A DNA stretch of 64,000 bases from Oerskovia paurometabola (GTDB lineage: Bacteria > Actinomycetota > Actinomycetes > Actinomycetales > Cellulomonadaceae), in contig NZ_JAFBBV010000001.1 in NCBI RefSeq assembly GCF_016907365.1, positions 2,852,001-2,916,000 of the forward strand, given 5' to 3'. The notes under the pieces are model-generated. The model did no database searches. It was not told the origin of the DNA and saw only the letters and a program-made list of their open reading frames with translations. Every line of letters begins with the position of its first letter. Within the stretch, counting starts at the first letter, position 1. The position numbers were made by a program, and so were the translations under genes. Positions 61,781 through 64,000 of this stretch are shown here, one piece after another.

Positions 61781-62923
61781 TCAGGACGCCTTGCGCTTGC
61801 GCCCCACGAGCACGAGGTCGTCGCGGTGCACGATCTCGCGGTCGTACCCCTCGCCGAGCTTGTCGCGCAGCTCGTGCGTCGAACGGCCGAGCAGGTCCGG
61901 GATGTCGCTCGAGTCGAACGCGACGAGGCCGCGCGCGATCACGCGCCCGTCGGGGGCGACGAGCTCGACGGGGTCGCCCGCGTCGAAGTCTCCCGTGACG
62001 CCGACCACGCCCGCGGGCAGCAGCGACGCGCGTCCGCCCAGGACCGCGGCGACCGCTCCCTCGTCGAGCTCGAGTCGTCCGCGCGTGCGGGCCGCGTGCG
62101 CGAGCCACAGGCGCCGGCGCGTGGTGCGCTTGCCCGTCACGGCGAACCAGGTCCCCACCTCGTGCCCCGCGAGCGCGCCCTCGGCGTGCGCGGCCTTGGT
62201 CAGGACGACCGGGATGCCCGAGCCCGTCGCGATGCGCACCGACTCGAGCTTGGTGAGCATGCCGCCGGTCCCGATCGAGCTGCCCCGGCCCGTGACCTCG
62301 ATGCCTTCGAGGTCGAGGGCGGACCGGACCTCGCGGATGCGCTGCGTGCCCGGGCGCGAGGGCGGGCCGTCGTACAGGCCGTCGACGTCGGTCAGCAGGA
62401 CCATCGCGTCGGCGCGCACCAGGTGCGAGACCAGGGCCGCGAGACGGTCGTTGTCCCCGAAGCGGATCTCGTCGGTCGCGACCGCGTCGTTCTCGTTGAC
62501 GACCGGCACGATGCCCAGGTCCAGGAGCCGCTCGAGCGAGCGCTGCGCGTTGCGGTAGTGCCCGCGGCGGATGGTGTCCTCGGCCGTGAGGAGCACCTGG
62601 CCCACGCGGATGCCGTACTCGGCGAACGCCTGGGCGTAGCGGGCGACCAGGAGCCCCTGCCCCACCGAGGCCGCGGCCTGGGCCGTCGCGAGGTCGCGCG
62701 GTCGCGCGCTCAGGCCCAGCGGACCGATCCCCGCGGCGATCGCCCCCGACGTCACGAGCACGACCTGCCCGCCCGCCGCGTGGCGGGCCGCGATCACGTC
62801 GACGAGCGCGTGCAGGGCCGGGACGCTGAGGTGCCCGTCCGGTCCGGTGAGGGACGAGGAGCCGATCTTGACGACGACCCGGTGGGCCGTGGCGACCTGG
62901 GAGCGTGCGGAGAGCGCATTCAC
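61781..62923 (-). CDS. proB: Glutamate 5-kinase with PUA domain
   Basis: This 380-aa enzyme catalyses the first step of proline synthesis. The amino-acid kinase domain (about 1-265) has VVVKIGSSSLTGPDG, LVTSGAIAAGIGPLGL, VVNENDAVATDEIRFGDNDRLAALV and TDVDGLYDGPP. A C-terminal PUA domain (about 285-370) has GRASLLPAGVVGVTGDFDAGDPVELV. It lies downstream of obgE on the same strand. Confidence 0.96.
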   Translation of the reverse strand: MNALSARSQVATAHRVVVKIGSSSLTGPDGHLSVPALHALVDVIAARHAAGGQVVLVTSGAIAAGIGPLGLSARPRDLATAQAAASVGQGLLVARYAQAFAEYGIRVGQVLLTAEDTIRRGHYRNAQRSLERLLDLGIVPVVNENDAVATDEIRFGDNDRLAALVSHLVRADAMVLLTDVDGLYDGPPSRPGTQRIREVRSALDLEGIEVTGRGSSIGTGGMLTKLESVRIATGSGIPVVLTKAAHAEGALAGHEVGTWFAVTGKRTTRRRLWLAHAARTRGRLELDEGAVAAVLGGRASLLPAGVVGVTGDFDAGDPVELVAPDGRVIARGLVAFDSSDIPDLLGRSTHELRDKLGEGYDREIVHRDDLVLVGRKRKAS

Positions 62924-63088
62924 GGCCTCATCATCCCGCGCCGGGCGCTCGGACGGGGCGCCGTTTCACCGTGTGACACCTCACGGTGGGACGGCGTGGG
63001 CGGCATGCCGCCGGCCCGGGCCCGACGACGACGCTCCCCCTGGGCGCCCGCCCCGCCCGGGCGGCGGGGTCGAGACCCCCGGGGACGC

Positions 63089-63129
63089 CGCAGGGCGGGC
63101 ACGACCCGAGGGGCCGTACCCGCCCTGCG
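63089..63129. terminator. Terminator after obgE
   Basis: CGCAGGGCGGG (63089-63099) pairs with CCCGCCCTGCG (63119-63129), 44 nt past the obgE stop. Confidence 0.75.
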
Positions 63130-63172
63130 GGCGGACGTGCGGTCGACGACGCTCGTCGACCCGCGCGGGAGG

Positions 63173-64000
63173 TCAGTCCTGGTCGGGGTCCGTCCAGTGG
63201 CCGGACTCGCGCTCGGTCCAGAGCTCGGCGCGGGCCTCGGCCTTGGCGTCCATGCGCTCGGTGTACTCGCGGCGCTTGTCGGTACGCGTGGGGCGCGAGG
63301 TGTCCTCGAGGCGCAGGTCGGAGCCGCGGGGGCCGCCGAGGTGCTCGGCGCCCGTGATGAGCGTGGGCTCCCAGTCGAACACGACCGCGTTCTTGTCGGA
63401 GCCGATGCGCACCTCGTCGCCCGCGACGGCGCCGGCCTTGAAGAGCTTCTCCTCGACCCCCAGGCGTGCGAGGCGGTCCGCGAGGTAGCCCACGGCCTCG
63501 TCGTTCGAGAAGTCGGTCTGGCGGACCCAGCGCTCGGGCTTGGAGCCACGGACCTCGTAGTAGAAGCCGGTCTCGGCACCACCCTTGCGGGTCACGGTGA
63601 AGCCCGCGTCGTCGACGGCCTTGGGGCGCAGGATCGTGCGCGCCGGGGCGGGGGCCGGGGCCTCGCGGCGGGCCTGGTCGACGAGCTCGGCGAGCGCGAA
63701 CGTCAGGGGACGCAGGCCCTCGTGGCTCGCGGTCGAGATCTCGAAGACGCGCAGGCCGCGGGCCTCGAGGTCGGGGCGCACGAGCTCGGCGAGCTCGCGG
63801 GCCTCGGGGACGTCGATCTTGTTGAGCACCACGAGGCGCGGACGCTCGTTGAGCGGGAGGCGGGCCCCCTCGATGTCGAGGTCGCCCGCGTAGGCGTCGA
63901 GCTCGGCCTCGAGGGCCTCGAGGTCGGAGATCGGGTCACGATCGGGCTCGAGCGTCGCGCAGTCGAGCACGTGCACGATCACGGCGGTGCGCTCGATGTG
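63173..64000 (-). CDS. obgE: GTPase ObgE, C-terminal part (cut by window edge)
   Basis: The last 275 residues of Obg are visible: the end of the G domain with G4 motif [11 protein letters not shown] and G5 region [11 protein letters not shown], then the OCT domain ([53 protein letters not shown]...AGDEVRIG). A charged actinobacterial tail ends in TDPDQD. The N-terminal Obg fold and G1-G3 motifs lie beyond position 64000. It is a ribosome-associated GTPase. The order obgE-proB is standard in the phylum. Confidence 0.95.
   Translation of the reverse strand, partial: HIERTAVIVHVLDCATLEPDRDPISDLEALEAELDAYAGDLDIEGARLPLNERPRLVVLNKIDVPEARELAELVRPDLEARGLRVFEISTASHEGLRPLTFALAELVDQARREAPAPAPARTILRPKAVDDAGFTVTRKGGAETGFYYEVRGSKPERWVRQTDFSNDEAVGYLADRLARLGVEEKLFKAGAVAGDEVRIGSDKNAVVFDWEPTLITGAEHLGGPRGSDLRLEDTSRPTRTDKRREYTERMDAKAEARAELWTERESGHWTDPDQD

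Noticed and set aside
1..64000. CRISPR arrays, insertion sequences, prophage or integrative elements
   Set aside because: No regularly spaced direct repeats of the right length, transposases, integrases or phage genes were seen. The single tRNA gene is not flanked by an attachment-like duplication.

Overview
The window is very GC-rich. Genes use GTG/ATG starts and are often joined by ATGA or GTGA overlaps. It carries Ku/LigD end joining, a mycothiol-dependent enzyme family, GntR/TetR regulators, and the actinobacterial block obgE-proB-proA-nadD-rsfS-histidine phosphatase-tRNA-Ala. This points to an actinobacterium, most likely a Micrococcales member near Cellulomonas, Oerskovia or Cellulosimicrobium. 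The genus is inference. I see no insertion sequences, prophage or CRISPR arrays.

1-13 kb is a sialic acid utilisation locus. A GntR regulator followed by an SGNH esterase is divergent from an ABC importer: Tat-exported binding lipoprotein, permease, permease-ATPase fusion and ATPase. Then come a NanA-type lyase, a ROK kinase (NanK type), the NanE epimerase and a secreted sialidase. The sialidase is frameshifted by a perfect 41-bp tandem duplication.

13-25 kb holds a VOC protein, an HbpS/UPF0303 protein, Ku, a DUF1905 protein, a small alarmone synthetase, TetR plus a DUF5692-like membrane protein, a TetR-MFS efflux pair, LigD, and a GntR gene divergent from an amidohydrolase.

25-36 kb holds a second VOC protein, a quinone oxidoreductase-type dehydrogenase, a membrane protein fused to a winged helix, an M24 peptidase, a split version of the same membrane/winged-helix pair, an MFS exporter with a PPOX-family protein, biotin synthase, and a TetR/PNPOx-like/maleylpyruvate isomerase-like operon.

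36-51 kb holds nirBD, mqo, a lipoprotein alpha/beta hydrolase, a GlxA-type AraC regulator, an aldo/keto reductase with a beta-hydroxyacid dehydrogenase, a fatty acid desaturase, a GyrI-like protein and pntAB.

51-64 kb holds tRNA-Ala(GGC), the nadD-rsfS region, proA, and an oligopeptide-type ABC importer operon. The importer's leader carries a SAM-IV-like riboswitch followed by a 28-codon ORF ending Cys-Cys-Arg. proB and the end of obgE close the window.

The most noteworthy signals are: the riboswitch plus cysteine leader upstream of an ABC importer; a bipartite promoter-like motif (CCGATGAGTTC-N10-GCCGGTC) at identical spacing upstream of three unlinked genes; the frameshifting duplication in the sialidase; the fused and split forms of one membrane/winged-helix module; and several ordered operator arrays, namely TGCA repeats at a TetR gene and symmetric GAGACGGG repeats upstream of pntAB.
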